Shown: positions 37,711-46,750, counted from the stretch's first letter. The stretch: 64,000 bases of DNA from Allobosea sp. 67-29 (GCF_001898115.1 NZ_MKSQ01000007.1:285324-349323), one strand, 5' to 3'. Numbers and translations are program-made. Notes: generated by a model not told the origin, from the letters alone.

Positions 37711-38598
37711 TTAGCGCCGCTCAGGATCGAACCGAGGGATGTCGGCAAACCAACGACTGTTTCTTTCGAAATAGGCGGCAATCTCTAATCCGATTTCAGG
37801 TTTGCGATTAGGGTTCGGCGCCGCCGCACTTCCCTCCGGGAACCACATCCCGGCGCCGCGATTCACGTGCGTTACCTCGTCGTCCGTTGCCCCTAGGAAC
37901 GCGGCTGCTAGGCCGATCTCCGACCGCGTTCTCGCCGATAGCAACCGACCTATGCCACGATCCAATAGTCGTTTTGGCAAGGTATCAACTAACTCGGTCG
38001 TCAAAGGTCCGCACAGCCCATCCTCATTGAGGATGGTGGTTCTACCCATCGGCTCCCACGCATGTTCGGGGCTTTGATCTGAAACGATGAGGTGAAGTAC
38101 CGCCACATAAGGGAACCCTGCGTCCAGGAGTTGTCCCGCTTGCGAAAAGCCCATCTCGTTCGGTGATTTCCCTTGCCGTTGAAAGCTGGCGCGAATGATC
38201 TTGATTTCTGCGGCGATCACTCTGCTCAAAAGCAGCTCGTCACCCTCGTAAGGAATAACCAGAAGATCGATATCGCCCGGATTACTTACCTCAGGGAGAA
38301 TCCGGTTTGTTCGCACGGCGATCGAAACATAAACTCCACTGTCACGCGGCATAACGTCGAAATAGTCCGGTTGGAGCAGACGGTAGACCAAGCCGAACAA
38401 CTTTCGTTGCAAGATCAACGAAGCGGTCATGAGCTTCTCTTCCCGCTTCAGCGCATCAGTGCGGGATGCGAGCACGCCGATTGAGCCAGCCTTACGATAC
38501 CAGCCGCGTAATCCTGTCCGGTAGCGATCGGGTACTGCTATCAAATCGGCTTCTTCTGTCACGATAAGACGATCTGCGAGTAACCAAAGCGATGTCAA
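37711..38598 (-). CDS. PD-(D/E)XK nuclease-like protein, accessory
   Basis: About 295 aa if it starts at TTG 38598. The segment NPGDIDLLVIPYEG (Asp codons 38272-38274 and 38266-38268), about 20 residues, then AAEIKII (Glu 38206-38208, Lys 38200-38202) has the order D...ExK of PD-(D/E)XK nucleases. The remainder (FSQAGQLLDAGFPYVAVLHLIV; ATDDEVTHVNRGAGMWFPEG) matches nothing I recognise. The start is uncertain: GTG 38562 is an alternative and the frame stays open to 39009 without a good start. Lower GC than the neighbours. Same strand as the reverse transcriptase, about 1 kb upstream of it. Confidence 0.5.
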   Translation of the reverse strand: MTSLWLLADRLIVTEEADLIAVPDRYRTGLRGWYRKAGSIGVLASRTDALKREEKLMTASLILQRKLFGLVYRLLQPDYFDVMPRDSGVYVSIAVRTNRILPEVSNPGDIDLLVIPYEGDELLLSRVIAAEIKIIRASFQRQGKSPNEMGFSQAGQLLDAGFPYVAVLHLIVSDQSPEHAWEPMGRTTILNEDGLCGPLTTELVDTLPKRLLDRGIGRLLSARTRSEIGLAAAFLGATDDEVTHVNRGAGMWFPEGSAAAPNPNRKPEIGLEIAAYFERNSRWFADIPRFDPERR

Positions 38599-39184
38599 GA
38601 CTTTAGCTGTGGGCGCAGTCAGCGCTCCGCGCCGTAGTCTCCCATCCGGGAGAAGGAAGAGAGCGTCGCGGTTTCCATCAAACTTATCCCCGCCTTCCCC
38701 ACCTCCCCTATCCTGCCCTCGCCCATCACCCAAACGGGGCGGCCGTCCGGAGGTATGCTGGAGGTTGGGTGAGGGTCGGCGCCTGCGGGCGGGGGTTACG
38801 CCCTGCTCCCGGGAGGCTTCGGGGCACCGCCCTGGGGACACTACGGTCCCTGTGCGAGGAGCTCGCTGGAAGGCTCGGCGGCGACGGACCGGTGCGGCGA
38901 GGACGCGACAACCCGCTGAGGGGAACTGGCATCCGAGCCCGCCTGTCCTGGACCGCAAAGCCGTATAAGCGCGGCCCGGAGTCCGAAATCGCCGAAGGCG
39001 GAGCGCCACGGGGCGTGCGACGGGTGGCTCAACCCCGCCGCGCCGCAGCCTGGCTCAATGGTTGCGGATCACTCTCGCGCCTCGCGGCGCTCCGCCAGCC
39101 CCGCTCATCCCCGCCGCGCCTCCGGCGCGGGCGGATCGTCCGCGCGCGCCTGCGGGCCGCGCCACCGCGGCAGAGGAGCCGATC
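38599..39184. other. Gene-poor stretch between accessory and core DNA
   Basis: About 590 nt with returning high GC. Several frames are open by chance because of composition, none with a convincing ribosome site or domain. It may contain the true N-terminus of the nuclease-like gene. No tRNA-like T-arm, RNase P or tmRNA signature was seen. Confidence 0.3.
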
Positions 39185-39574
39185 ATGGCCAGCACCGAGA
39201 AATCCCCCTTCAGCGCCGAGCACATCGCCGAGTTCAACCGCATCCAGGCCCTGCGGCCGGTGCTGCTGCGCCGGATGACCGACGCCTTCGAGGCCTATCG
39301 CGATTGCGCCAACCCGGCCTGCCGGCGGGCGCGCGGCTGCCAGCGCGACGACGGCGCCTGCCTCACCGCGATCATGCGCGCGATGCCGGAGAGCGAGCGC
39401 CGGCTCTTCCGCCATGCCATCGAGAACCGCCTCGCCGGCCTTGCGCCCGAGGAGGCGCTGAGGCGGGCCGCCGTCCGCGTCGAGGAAGAGGAGGCCCGCC
39501 TCGCCGCGCAAGGCTTCGGCCGCGCGGCCGGGACGGCCGGCCCCGGCCCGGAGGAGGCGCCGCGCGGCGCCTGA
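39185..39574 (+). CDS. Small Cys-rich hypothetical protein
   Basis: About 129 aa. GAGGAG lies 6 nt before the ATG. Four cysteines occur in the central segment CANPACRRARGCQRDDGACL (spacing C-x4-C-x6-C-x6-C), which could bind zinc or iron, flanked by basic and acidic helices; the C-terminus is Gly/Ala/Pro-rich. I have seen similar short proteins annotated as hypothetical in Hyphomicrobiales, but know no function. Confidence 0.6.
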   Translation: MASTEKSPFSAEHIAEFNRIQALRPVLLRRMTDAFEAYRDCANPACRRARGCQRDDGACLTAIMRAMPESERRLFRHAIENRLAGLAPEEALRRAAVRVEEEEARLAAQGFGRAAGTAGPGPEEAPRGA

Positions 39575-39711
39575 GCCGCCCGCCCCCGGGCGCGGCGGCG
39601 CGCGCCCCGGCCGCCCGGCGGCATCATGACGGGCTCTTAACGCGCCTCTGGCATAGCATCGGCATGGCGGCCGCCTCCCGCGGCCGCGCCAGCCGGGATC
39701 GCCGCCACGCC

Positions 39712-41058
39712 ATGAGCCGGACGGGACGCATCGCAGAGGCCGCCGAGGCCGCCGCCGCGCAGGGCGACGATGCCGGCGATGCGGGCGCGGAGGCGCGGCT
39801 GCGGCGGCTGGCGCTGGCCCTGTCGGGCTTCGGGCTGTTCATCCTGATCCTGACGCTGCAGCCCTTTTCGGTGCCGCCGGAAAGCACGGGGCCGAGCGCG
39901 CCCAATACCGGCAACCTCGTCAACCAGATCGGCTATCTCGTGCTGGGCGGGCTGTATCTGGCGGCGATGCTGCGGCTGACGCCGCGGCCGGTGCTGGCCC
40001 GGCTCGGCCTCGGCAGCTGGCTCGCGATCTTCGCCGTCGCCCTGCTCTCGACCGCCCAGGCGCCCGATCCGGAGGCCTCGATCCGCGGCCTGCTGCTCGG
40101 CGCCATCGCGCTGGTCGTGGTCGCCGGGGTGCTGGTGCTGCCGCGCGACGAGGCGGATTTCGCGGCCGGGGCCGTCGATGCCTGCCTCGCCGTGCTCGTC
40201 ATCGTCTATGGCGTGCTGGTCTTCGCCCATCCGCTCGCCGTCCATGGCGCCGAGGGGGCCGAGGGCGTCCATGCCGGGGAATGGCGCGGCCATCTCTCGC
40301 ACAAGAACTTCGCCGCCCCGGTGTTCTCGATGATGGCGATGATCGGCATCTATGGCTGGCGCAGCGGGCTGCGATGGCGCGGCGGGCTGATCGTCGCGCT
40401 GTGCCTGGTCTTCGTCGTCAACAGCGGCTCGAAAACGACGCTCGGCTTCCTGCCGGTGGCCGTCGCGGTCGTGCTCCTCGGCCGGCTCGCCGGGCGGCCG
40501 GGGCTGGCCGTGGCGCTGCATCTCCTGCTCGTCGCCGCCCTCGCCTGCCTCACCCTCGGCACCGTGCTGTCGCAGCCGCTGCACGGCCTCGCCGCCGCCC
40601 TGCTCTCCGACCCGAGCTATACCGGCCGCGACGAGATCTGGCGCTTCGGCCTGTCGCATGTCGCCGCGCGGCCCTGGACCGGCTACGGCTATGCCGGCTT
40701 CTGGCAGACCCCCGTCGTCACCGGGCTGGAGGAGAATTACGAGGCGAGCTGGGACGTGCGCGGCATCGGCTCGGGCCACAGCAGCTATCTCGACGCGCTG
40801 CTGATGTTCGGCATCCCCGGCGGGCTCGTCATCCTCTGGCTGCTGCTGGTCCGGCCGCTGCGGAACTATCTCGCCGCGGCGCGCCACCCCGCCAACCGCC
40901 GGCTCGCCGACCTCTTCGCCATGATCGTGATCTTCATGACCTATGTCGGCATGCTCGAGAGCTTCCTGCTCAACCGCTCCGACCCGCTCTGGATCCTGTT
41001 CGCGCTCGCCGTCATGGGGCTCGAGCTGCTGCGCCGGCTGCGGGTGCGGCCCGGCTGA
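39712..41058 (+). CDS. O-antigen ligase/polymerase-like membrane protein (Wzy_C family)
   Basis: About 448 aa with roughly ten hydrophobic segments. After a short cytoplasmic N-terminus come LSGFGLFILILTLQPF and further helices, with the ligase-family landmarks GEWRGHLSHKNFAAPVFSMMAMIG, VNSGSKTTLGFLPVAVAV, a large periplasmic loop (RDEIWRFGLSHVAARPWTGYGYAGFW, GIGSGHSSYLDALLMFGIPGGLVILWL). The SHKN and GHSSYLD motifs are typical of ExoQ/Wzy-like polymerases of exopolysaccharide. ATG 39664 is an alternative start; neither has a strong ribosome site. No other polysaccharide genes are adjacent. Confidence 0.8.
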   Translation: MSRTGRIAEAAEAAAAQGDDAGDAGAEARLRRLALALSGFGLFILILTLQPFSVPPESTGPSAPNTGNLVNQIGYLVLGGLYLAAMLRLTPRPVLARLGLGSWLAIFAVALLSTAQAPDPEASIRGLLLGAIALVVVAGVLVLPRDEADFAAGAVDACLAVLVIVYGVLVFAHPLAVHGAEGAEGVHAGEWRGHLSHKNFAAPVFSMMAMIGIYGWRSGLRWRGGLIVALCLVFVVNSGSKTTLGFLPVAVAVVLLGRLAGRPGLAVALHLLLVAALACLTLGTVLSQPLHGLAAALLSDPSYTGRDEIWRFGLSHVAARPWTGYGYAGFWQTPVVTGLEENYEASWDVRGIGSGHSSYLDALLMFGIPGGLVILWLLLVRPLRNYLAAARHPANRRLADLFAMIVIFMTYVGMLESFLLNRSDPLWILFALAVMGLELLRRLRVRPG

Positions 41059-41135
41059 GGCGCCCCGCCCCCCGGCAGAGGCCCGCCCCGGGCAGGCAGG
41101 ATGAAATTACTCCAATCCAACGGCAATAAAGAAAA

Positions 41136-41204
41136 TCACGCTATCTGACGTGAATTGAAGCAGCTGGAAGCCTGGCCTATTCTCCGCGTTCGGAAAAACG
41201 AACG
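41136..41204. promoter_or_regulatory. AT-richer promoter region of the sulfite-reductase operon with two inverted repeats
   Basis: Between the membrane protein and DUF2849 gene the sequence becomes AT-rich. TCACG (41136-41140) pairs with CGTGA (41149-41153), and CGTTCG (41187-41192) pairs with CGAACG (41199-41204) around GAAAAA. These are plausible binding sites for a sulfur regulator such as a CysB-like protein. No riboswitch signature is seen. Confidence 0.35.
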
Positions 41205-41263
41205 AAGCGGATGCATGCCGTGACGCGCCTCACCACCTTTGCTCGCCTGGCCGGGGCGCTCTG

Positions 41264-41620
41264 ATGTCCGCCGCGGCCAAGCGCGTCCCGCTGCCGGCGA
41301 TCCTGCTGGCCAACGACCTGCTCGACGGCGACGTGGTCTTCGCCACGGCCGACGGCGCAGGCGCCCTCGCCTGGACGCGCGACCCGGCCGCGGCGCTGGT
41401 CGCGGCCGACGACGCCGCGGCCGCCCGGCTCGAGGGCTTCGCCGCGGCCGCGCTCGCCGGCAACCGGGTCGTCGACGCCTATCTGGTCGACGTGGCGCTG
41501 GAGAGCGGCCGGCCGGTCCCGCGCCATTTCCGCGAGCGCTTCAAGACGCTCGGCCCCAGCAACCGTCCCGATCTCGGCAAGCAGGCCGGGGACGGCATCG
41601 CCTCCGCGCCGAAAGGCTGA
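41264..41620 (+). CDS. DUF2849 family protein of the sulfite-reductase operon
   Basis: About 118 aa. LPAILLANDLLDGDVVFATADG and the C-terminal GRPVPRHFRERFKTLGPSNRPD match the DUF2849 proteins that precede cysI in many alphaproteobacteria. Function is not known; conserved position suggests a role in siroheme enzyme assembly or sulfite reduction. It ends 3 nt before cysI. Confidence 0.82.
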   Translation: MSAAAKRVPLPAILLANDLLDGDVVFATADGAGALAWTRDPAAALVAADDAAAARLEGFAAAALAGNRVVDAYLVDVALESGRPVPRHFRERFKTLGPSNRPDLGKQAGDGIASAPKG

Positions 41621-41623
41621 CCC

Positions 41624-43294
41624 ATGTATCGCTACGACGAATTCGACGAGCGCTTCGTCCGGGAGCGGGTGGCGCAGTTCACCGACCAGGTGGCGCGCCG
41701 GCTCGACGGCTCGCTGACCGAGGACGAGTTCAAGCCGCTCCGCCTCAAGAATGGCGTCTATCTCCAGCTCCACGCCTATATGCTGCGGATCGCCATCCCC
41801 TACGGCACGCTGAATTCGCGGCAACTGCGCCAGCTCGCCCTGATCGGCGAGAAATACGACCGCGGCTACGGCCATTTCACCACGCGCCAGAACCTGCAGT
41901 TCAACTGGCCGAAGCTGCGCGACGTGCCTGAAATCCTCGGGCTGCTCGCCGATGTCGAGATGCACTGCATCCAGACCTCCGGCAACTGCATCCGCAATGT
42001 CACGGCCGATCATTTCGCCGGCGTCGCGCGGGACGAGATCGAGGACCCGCGCCCAACCGCCGAGCTGATCCGGCAATGGTCCTCGGCCCATCCCGAGTTC
42101 AGCTACCTGCCGCGCAAGTTCAAGATCGCAGTGACGGGCGCCGAAGCCGACCGGGCCGTGATCAAGGCGCACGATATCGGGCTCAGGTTGCGTCGCCATC
42201 CCGACACGCATGAGACCTGCTACGAGATCAGCGTCGGCGGCGGCCTCGGCCGCACGCCGATGATCGGCAAGGTCGTGCGCGACTACCTGCCGAAGCAGGA
42301 CCTGCTCGCCTATCTGGAGGCGATCATGCGGGTCTACAATCTCGAGGGCCGGCGCGACAACAAGTACAAGGCCCGCGTCAAGATCCTCGTCCACGAGATC
42401 GGTGCCGAGGAGTTCACCCGCCGCGTCGAGGCCGAGTTCGCCCTGCTCGACGGGCCCTCGATCAATGCCGATCCGGAAGAGGTCGCACGCATCGCCGCCT
42501 ATTTCGCGCCGCCGCGCTACGACGTGCTGCCGGCCGTCAGCAACACGCTGGAAGCGGCGAAGGCGAGCAACCCGGCCTTCGCCCGCTGGGTCGAGGTCAA
42601 CACCACGCCGCATAAGATTCCGGGCTATACGGCGCTGACGATCTCGCTGAAGCCGCAGGGACAGGCGCCGGGCGACGCGACCAGCGAGCAGATGCGCGCC
42701 GTCGCCGATCTCGCCGAGCGCTATTCCTTCGACGAATTGCGCGTGACCCATGCGCAGAACCTCGTGTTGCCGCATGTGCGCCAGCGCGACCTCTACGTGA
42801 TCTGGCAGCAGCTCGGCGAAGCCGGGCTCGCCACCGCCAATGTCGGGCTCGTCACCGACATCATCTCTTGCCCCGGCCTCGACTATTGCGCGCTGGCGAC
42901 CGCGCGCTCGATCCCGATCGCGCAGGCGATCCAGAGCCGCTTCGCCGACGAGGCGCGCCAGCGCGAGATCGGCCCGCTCGGCATCAAGATCTCCGGCTGC
43001 ATCAATGCCTGCGGCCACCACCATGTCGGCCATATCGGCATTCTCGGCCTGGAGAAGCGCGGCATCGAATCCTACCAGATCACGCTCGGCGGCGACGCCA
43101 CCGAGAATGCTGCGATCGGCGAGATTCTCGGGCCGGGCCTTGCAGCCGAAGAGGTGCCGGACGCGATCGAGCGGATCGTGGGCGTCTATCTTGCCGCGCG
43201 CAGCGAGGGCGAAAGCTTCATCGACAACGTGCGCCGCATCGGCCTGGCGCCCTTCAAGGCCGCCTTCCAGGAGACCGCCCGTGCCGCTGCTTGA
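41624..43294 (+). CDS. cysI: Nitrite/sulfite reductase hemoprotein (assimilatory sulfite reductase)
   Basis: About 556 aa. Two siroheme/4Fe-4S reductase half-domains: GHFTTRQNLQFNWPKL and TSGNCIRNVTADHFAGVARDE in the first, and the cluster cysteines CPGLDYC and CINACGHHH near residues 416 and 460. The order of DUF2849, this gene, DUF934 and cysG supports sulfite rather than nitrite reduction. It would reduce sulfite to sulfide with electrons from ferredoxin or NADPH; no flavoprotein subunit (CysJ) is in the window. Confidence 0.92.
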   Translation: MYRYDEFDERFVRERVAQFTDQVARRLDGSLTEDEFKPLRLKNGVYLQLHAYMLRIAIPYGTLNSRQLRQLALIGEKYDRGYGHFTTRQNLQFNWPKLRDVPEILGLLADVEMHCIQTSGNCIRNVTADHFAGVARDEIEDPRPTAELIRQWSSAHPEFSYLPRKFKIAVTGAEADRAVIKAHDIGLRLRRHPDTHETCYEISVGGGLGRTPMIGKVVRDYLPKQDLLAYLEAIMRVYNLEGRRDNKYKARVKILVHEIGAEEFTRRVEAEFALLDGPSINADPEEVARIAAYFAPPRYDVLPAVSNTLEAAKASNPAFARWVEVNTTPHKIPGYTALTISLKPQGQAPGDATSEQMRAVADLAERYSFDELRVTHAQNLVLPHVRQRDLYVIWQQLGEAGLATANVGLVTDIISCPGLDYCALATARSIPIAQAIQSRFADEARQREIGPLGIKISGCINACGHHHVGHIGILGLEKRGIESYQITLGGDATENAAIGEILGPGLAAEEVPDAIERIVGVYLAARSEGESFIDNVRRIGLAPFKAAFQETARAAA

Positions 43295-43805
43295 TCGGAA
43301 CGGAAACGCCGCGGATCGCTGGACCCGCAGCGAGGGAGCGGCGATCGGCAATATCCCGGCGGCGCTCGTGCGCTGGGAGGTGCTCGCCGAGGCACTCGAC
43401 GCGCAGGAGCCCGAGCAGGTTATCGGCGTGCTGATCCCCAACAGCGTCGCCTTTGCCGAACTCGCATCCTTCCTGCCGCGGCTTGCGCTCGTCGCGATCG
43501 CCTTTCCTGCCTATGCGGACGGGCGCGGCTTCAGCCTTGCGCGTCAGATCCGGCGCGCAGGCTTTGCCGGCGAAATCCGCGCCAGCGGCCCGCTGGTCGC
43601 CGATCAGTTCGCCTATGCCCTGTCCTGCGGCTTCGACACCATCGAGCTGCCGGAGGCGAGCGCGGCGCGGCAGCCGGTCGAGCAGTGGCTGCATGCACGC
43701 GACGCCTTCAGCCATACCTATCAGCGCGGGTATCGCGCGGCAGGCCGCAACATCCTCGACCGTCGACGCGCCGCGCGCGCCGCCGCGCCGGCGGCAGGCC
43801 GATGA
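43281..43805 (+). CDS. DUF934 family protein
   Basis: About 174 aa from GTG 43281, preceded by AGGAG at a spacing of 8, overlapping the cysI end by 14 nt. LVAIAFPAYADGRGFSLARQIRRAGFAGEIRASGPLVADQFAYALSCGFDTIELPE is the DUF934 core. In relatives this gene sits between cysI and cysH; here cysH (PAPS/APS reductase) is missing from the window. Likely an accessory factor of sulfite reduction; mechanism unknown. Confidence 0.82.
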   Translation: MPLLDRNGNAADRWTRSEGAAIGNIPAALVRWEVLAEALDAQEPEQVIGVLIPNSVAFAELASFLPRLALVAIAFPAYADGRGFSLARQIRRAGFAGEIRASGPLVADQFAYALSCGFDTIELPEASAARQPVEQWLHARDAFSHTYQRGYRAAGRNILDRRRAARAAAPAAGR

Positions 43806-44044
43806 ACCCGTGGGTTCAGGGTCCGAAGGAGACCATCGCCATGCGTCAGCGCGGCCGCGACCTTTCGGACAGCCTGGCGCGGGAGGCCGACGAGCTCTTG
43901 TCGAGTGAAACCGGTAGGACCCGTTGGCTCGATCTGTGCTTTCGCCTTATCATCCTCGCGCTCGCGGCGCTCTGGCTGCTGGCGCCGCCCGCAGGCAGGG
44001 GGCATGAGGCGACGGACGGGAAGGCGATAGCGACCACGCCATGA
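43802..44044 (+). CDS. Small single-pass membrane protein within the cys operon
   Basis: About 80 aa. It is locked into the operon by ATGA overlaps at both ends: its ATG overlaps the DUF934 stop and its TGA overlaps the cysG start. A basic, charged N-terminal half (MRQRGRDLSDSLAREADELLSSE) precedes one hydrophobic helix (LDLCFRLIILALAALWLLAPP) and a short polar tail. No family recognised. ATG 43841 is an internal alternative start. Confidence 0.6.
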   Translation: MNPWVQGPKETIAMRQRGRDLSDSLAREADELLSSETGRTRWLDLCFRLIILALAALWLLAPPAGRGHEATDGKAIATTP

Positions 44045-45498
44045 GCGAAAGAAGACCCCAGGCGACCGCGCGGCGCATCGAGCCGCTGGCGACCTTGCCG
44101 TTGTTTCACCGGCTGGACGGACGCAAGACCGTGCTGGCCGGCCATGGCGAAGGCGCCTTGTGGAAGGCGGAGCTGCTGGCCGCCGCCGGGGCTGAACTGC
44201 ACGTCTTCGCCGGGGCCGCCTCGGCGAGCTTTGCGGCTCTTGCCGATGATCCCGCGGTGCGGCGCGTCCATGTCCACGCGCGCGACTGGCTCCCCGCGGA
44301 CCTCGACGGAGCGGCGCTGGCCGTCGCCGATCTCGACGATGCCGAGGCGATTCGCGCCTTCGTTGCCGCGGCCCGCAAGGCGGGCGCGCCGGTCAACATC
44401 GTCGACAAGCCGGAGTTCTGCGATTTCGCCTTCGGCGCGCTGGTCAATCGCTCGCCGCTGGTGGTGGCCATTTCCACCGACGGCGCCGCCCCCGTCTTCG
44501 GCCAGGCCATCCGGGCCAAGATCGAGGCGCTGCTGCCGGCCGGGCTGAAGAGCTGGGCGCAGGCTGCCGCGGATTGGCGCCCTTCGGTCCAGGCCCGCGA
44601 GTTGCCCTTCGCACTGCGCCGTGCCTTCTGGGAGCTCTTCGCCGGCAAGGCGATGGCGGAGCCGCAGCGGGAGCCGACCCAGCAGGACGCGGCCGAACTC
44701 TTCGCGAGGCTCGCCGACCTCGAAGCCGCCCATGACGGCAAGGGCCGCGTCACGCTCGTCGGTGCCGGGCCGGGCGACCCGGAGCTGTTGACGCTGAAGG
44801 CCGTCCGCGCGCTGCAAAGTGCCGACATCATCCTTTATGACGACCTCGTCTCCCCCGGCGTGCTCGATTTCGCGCGGCGCGAGGCAAAGCGCATGCTGGT
44901 CGGCAAGACGGGCTACGGTCCCTCGGTGAAGCAGGGCGACATCAACGCGCTGATCGTCTCGCTGGCGGGTCAGGGCAAGCATGTCGTGCGGCTGAAGGGT
45001 GGCGACCCCGGCATCTTCGGCCGCGCCGGCGAGGAGATCGAGGCCTGCGCTGCGGCCGGCATTCCGGTCGCGATCGTGCCCGGCATCTCGGCGGCGCAAG
45101 GCGCTGCAGCTTCGCTCGGCCTGTCGCTGACCCATCGCGACCATGCCAGGCGGCTGCAATTCGTCACCGGCCATTCGCGCAAGGGCGAATTGCCCGATGA
45201 TCTCGACTGGTGCGCCATGGCCGATCCCGCCGCCTCGACCGTGATCTACATGGCACGCGCCACCCTGCCCGGCTTCCGCGAGAAGGCACTGGCCGCCGGA
45301 CTCGATCCGCGGACGCCAGCCGTGGCCGTGCTCTCGGCGACGCGGCCCGACGAGCAAAGGGTTGCAGCCACGATCGCGACATTGCCGGAAAGACTGGCGG
45401 AACTTTCCCAGCCCGGCCCCGTTCTGGTGCTGCTCGGGCACGCCTTCGGCGCGGCCTTGGTCGCGACCGAAGAAGCGGCCGACCGCCGGAGCGCCTGA
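44041..45498 (+). CDS. cysG: Siroheme synthase (uroporphyrinogen-III C-methyltransferase with precorrin-2 dehydrogenase/ferrochelatase)
   Basis: About 485 aa. The N-terminal half is the CysG(A) dehydrogenase/ferrochelatase module, with FHRLDGRKTVLAGHGEGALWKAELLAAAGA and KAGAPVNIVDKPEFCDFAFGALVNRSPLVVAISTDGAAP. The C-terminal half is SUMT: VGAGPGDPELLTLKA near residue 240, RLKGGDPGIFGRAGEE near residue 318, PGISAAQGAAASLGLSLTHRD. It makes the siroheme needed by the sulfite reductase encoded just upstream. In the N-terminal Rossmann site the usual GGG appears as GHG. Confidence 0.93.
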   Translation: MSERRPQATARRIEPLATLPLFHRLDGRKTVLAGHGEGALWKAELLAAAGAELHVFAGAASASFAALADDPAVRRVHVHARDWLPADLDGAALAVADLDDAEAIRAFVAAARKAGAPVNIVDKPEFCDFAFGALVNRSPLVVAISTDGAAPVFGQAIRAKIEALLPAGLKSWAQAAADWRPSVQARELPFALRRAFWELFAGKAMAEPQREPTQQDAAELFARLADLEAAHDGKGRVTLVGAGPGDPELLTLKAVRALQSADIILYDDLVSPGVLDFARREAKRMLVGKTGYGPSVKQGDINALIVSLAGQGKHVVRLKGGDPGIFGRAGEEIEACAAAGIPVAIVPGISAAQGAAASLGLSLTHRDHARRLQFVTGHSRKGELPDDLDWCAMADPAASTVIYMARATLPGFREKALAAGLDPRTPAVAVLSATRPDEQRVAATIATLPERLAELSQPGPVLVLLGHAFGAALVATEEAADRRSA

Positions 45499-45544
45499 GG
45501 ACAGCTGGATCAGTAATCCGGCCATATATCCGAAGATGAATGTA

Positions 45545-45677
45545 GAGAGATGCATGTTCTCTCCAGTATAGGATCTTTGGAACGGGATCGCTGCTCGATC
45601 CGGTTGTAGCAATATCGCCATTTCAGTACGTTTCGTTTGTTATTCAGAACGCGGTCGAACTTTCAGATGGAAAGTTC
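45545..45677 (+). promoter_or_regulatory. Leader of the sulfate ABC operon with three inverted repeats
   Basis: Three perfect inverted repeats lie between cysG and the sulfate-binding gene: GAGAGA/TCTCTC (45545-45550, 45558-45563), GGATCG/CGATCC (45585-45590, 45596-45601) and GAACTTTC/GAAAGTTC (45657-45664, 45670-45677). The last ends 26 nt before the ATG. They could be operators or hairpins of a regulated leader. No known riboswitch consensus is recognised and the first lacks a T-run. Confidence 0.4.
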
Positions 45678-45703
45678 TTCCTGAATCGCAACGGAGCCCT
45701 GAT

Positions 45704-46747
45704 ATGACACGACCCGTGTTTCACTACCTGCTTCGGGCCGGACTGGTTCTGGGAGCCTTCACGGTCTGCTTCGGCGTCGTGGCCGGAGCCCGTGCACAAT
45801 CGACCGAGTTGCTCAACGTCTCCTACGACCCGACACGCGAACTCTACCGCGACATCAACGCTGCCTTCCTGGCCGAGTGGAACGGCAAGCACCCCGACAG
45901 GAAGATTGCGACCATCCGCCAGTCGCATGGCGGCTCCGGCGCGCAGGCGCGTACCGTGATCGACGGCCTCGACGCCGACGTGGTGACACTGGCACTGGCG
46001 GGTGACATCGATGCCATCGCCACTCGCTCGAAAAAGCTGCCGCTCGACTGGCAGAAGCGTCTGCCGGACAATTCGGCGCCGTATACCTCGACGATCGTCT
46101 TCCTCGTTCGCAAAGGCAATCCGAAGGCGATCAAGGACTGGGGCGACCTGGTAAAACCCGGCGTCCAGATCATCACGCCCAACCCGAAGACCTCGGGTGG
46201 CGCCCGCTGGAACTATCTCGCGGCCTGGGGCTATGCCGAAAAGGTCTTCAACAAGGACGAGGCCAAGGTCCGCGGCTATATCGGCAAGCTCCTCGCCAAT
46301 GTCCCGGTGCTCGATACCGGCGCACGCGGCGCGACCACGACGTTCACCCAGCGCGGCATCGGCGACGTGCTGCTGGCCTGGGAGAACGAGGCCTTCCTGG
46401 CGCAGAAGGAGTTCGGCCGCGACAAATTCGACATCGTCGTGCCGAGCCTGTCGATCCTTGCCGAGCCACCCGTCGCGCTGGTCGACGGCAATGTCGACGC
46501 CAAGGGCACGCGCGCCGCGGCCCAAGCCTATCTCGAGTTCCTTTATACGCCGAAGGCGCAGGCGATCATCGCCAGGAACTTCTATCGCCCACGCAACCCG
46601 GACGCCGCCGACCCGAAGGACCTAGCCAATTTCCCGAAGCTCGATCTGCTGACGATCGACAAGGATTTCGGCGGTTGGCCCAAGGCGCAGCCAGCCCATT
46701 TCGGCGACGGCGGCACCTTGGACCAGCTCTACAAGCCGGCGCGGTAA
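45704..46747 (+). CDS. Sulfate/thiosulfate ABC transporter substrate-binding protein
   Basis: About 347 aa. Sec signal peptide ([24 protein letters not shown]), then the Sbp/CysP fold: [77 protein letters not shown], and [21 protein letters not shown]. The SHGGSGAQ and [10 protein letters not shown] loops bind sulfate in the family. GGAG lies 8 nt before the ATG. Followed by cysT, cysW, cysA. Confidence 0.93.
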   Translation: MTRPVFHYLLRAGLVLGAFTVCFGVVAGARAQSTELLNVSYDPTRELYRDINAAFLAEWNGKHPDRKIATIRQSHGGSGAQARTVIDGLDADVVTLALAGDIDAIATRSKKLPLDWQKRLPDNSAPYTSTIVFLVRKGNPKAIKDWGDLVKPGVQIITPNPKTSGGARWNYLAAWGYAEKVFNKDEAKVRGYIGKLLANVPVLDTGARGATTTFTQRGIGDVLLAWENEAFLAQKEFGRDKFDIVVPSLSILAEPPVALVDGNVDAKGTRAAAQAYLEFLYTPKAQAIIARNFYRPRNPDAADPKDLANFPKLDLLTIDKDFGGWPKAQPAHFGDGGTLDQLYKPAR

Positions 46748-46750
46748 GTC

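Noticed and set aside
38769..39278. Plus-strand open frame upstream of the Cys-rich protein
   Set aside because: Arg/Gly-rich composition, no ribosome site, runs through the real gene in another frame.
41100..41263. SAM or cobalamin riboswitch before the sulfite-reductase operon
   Set aside because: The AT-rich leader has only short inverted repeats and lacks the conserved boxes of these riboswitches.
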